Origin: Pseudomonas cavernicola
GTDB lineage: Bacteria > Pseudomonadota > Gammaproteobacteria > Pseudomonadales > Pseudomonadaceae
Assembly (NCBI RefSeq): GCF_003596405.1
Contig: NZ_QYUR01000002.1
Span: 1,070,501 to 1,134,500, forward strand
Reading direction: 5' to 3'
Length of the DNA stretch: 64,000 nucleotides
Positions 63,543 to 64,000 of this stretch are shown here, piece after piece. Numbering within the stretch: the first letter of the stretch is position 1; each line of letters begins with the position of its first letter. The translations under genes and the position numbers were made by a program. Below the pieces are notes generated by a model. It was given only the letters and a program-made list of their open reading frames with translations, did no database searches and was not told the origin of the DNA.

Positions 63543-63571
63543 AGGCTACGCAGTGCGTGGAGATGGGTCAA
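63543..63571 (-). promoter_or_regulatory. Possible promoter of the cobW riboswitch transcript
   Basis: Minus-strand TTGACC (63571-63566), a 17-bp spacer and TAGCCT (63548-63543) lie about 45 bp upstream of the aptamer. The -35 is good and the -10 weak. Confidence 0.45.
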
Positions 63572-63680
63572 TTCAGGTTGTGGGAAACAAGCGCCTATGG
63601 GGAGCTATCCCCAGGCCTACTGCATGCAGCGGTGCGCCGAAGTTGACGCTCTACCGGTGTTCGTGATGTTCTAGAAAGGC

Positions 63681-63900
63681 TGTTTCAGGTGTCTTGCGCG
63701 GTCGTGCGCAAGGTGAAACGGGAAGTCGGTGCGCCCCTTGGGGCTAGTCCGACGCTGCCCCCGCAACGGTAAGCGAATGGTGGGATCGAAAAACCACTGT
63801 GCTACGAGTCATTAACAGGCTCTTGGGCATGGGAAGGTGAATCCCACAACACTGTGGATGTTCGCATCCAGCAGTCATCGCAAGCCCGGAGACCGGCCTG
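63681..63900 (+). promoter_or_regulatory. Cobalamin riboswitch directed out of the window
   Basis: Plus-strand motifs: GGTGAAACGGGAAGTCGGTG (63712-63731), GACGCTGCCCCCGCAACGGT (63751-63770), GGGAAGGTGAATCCCAC and the B12-box variant AAGCCCGGAGACCGGCCTG (63882-63900). The controlled gene lies beyond 64000; a cobalamin or cobalt uptake gene is likely. The last 100 bp show no ORF start. A TTGACG at 63643 may be its -35. Confidence 0.93.
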
Positions 63901-64000
63901 AAATCATTACAGTTTGGCAAACCCGCGGTGGGCGGGCGCAAGCCGGAAGCTCGAGTGCATTCGCAGTCGACTCCTCGTGCGTTCCCTTCTGCTACGTTTT

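Overview
The window is a high-GC gammaproteobacterial chromosome segment centred on the replication origin. Gene content and order (lptA-gyrB-recF-dnaN-dnaA | rpmH-rnpA-yidD-yidC-mnmE-mnmG-rsmG-parA-parB-atpIBEFHAGDC-glmU-glmR-glmS) are those of Pseudomonas. A Pseudomonas-type REP sequence, two TGTTCCACGTGGAACA-type parS sites and a hybrid cob/cbi cobalamin cluster agree with this. The species cannot be fixed from the window alone.

Layout. 0-8.6 kb: the end of rsmB, trkA, a TPR protein, a PilZ protein, a lipid A acyltransferase, tag, glyQS, gmhB and lptA. 8.6-12.3 kb: a three-gene minus-strand block (LuxR-type regulator, class III aminotransferase, polyamine-type binding protein) lying between lptA and gyrB. 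12.6-18.8 kb: gyrB, recF, dnaN and dnaA on the minus strand, with two parS sites inside recF. 18.8-19.3 kb: oriC, with DnaA boxes and an AT-rich tract. 19.3-28.4 kb: rpmH through parB, with a second, diverged oriC-like DnaA-box cluster between mnmE and mnmG. 28.4-35.9 kb: the complete F1Fo ATP synthase operon. 36-40.1 kb: glmU, a DeoR regulator and glmS (the attTn7 site).

40.2-48 kb is an accessory region. It holds a BvgS/RocS-like two-component phosphorelay with a NarL-type regulator, a REC-EAL c-di-GMP phosphodiesterase and an orphan receiver. The last two genes are bracketed by inverted copies of a 165-bp MITE-like element, followed by a decayed ISXO2/IS1595-family transposase.

48-64 kb is a cobalamin cluster in three units. 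One is riboswitch-cobG-cobH-cobI-cbiG/cobJ on the minus strand. The second is cobL-cbiD-cobK on the plus strand. The third is riboswitch-cobW-cobN-chlI-chlD on the minus strand. A third cobalamin riboswitch points rightward out of the window. The pathway is of aerobic type (CobG, CobN) but uses CbiD and a CbiG-CobJ fusion.

The most striking signal is at the chlI/chlD junction. There an A_AAA_AAG slippery heptamer in the right register, a stop codon 3 nt later, a 6-nt spacer and an 8-bp GC-rich stem predict programmed -1 frameshifting that would make both an ATPase-only protein and an ATPase-VWA fusion from one message. The window is also rich in short palindromic intergenic repeats, several of which abut or supply the stop codon of the gene before them.
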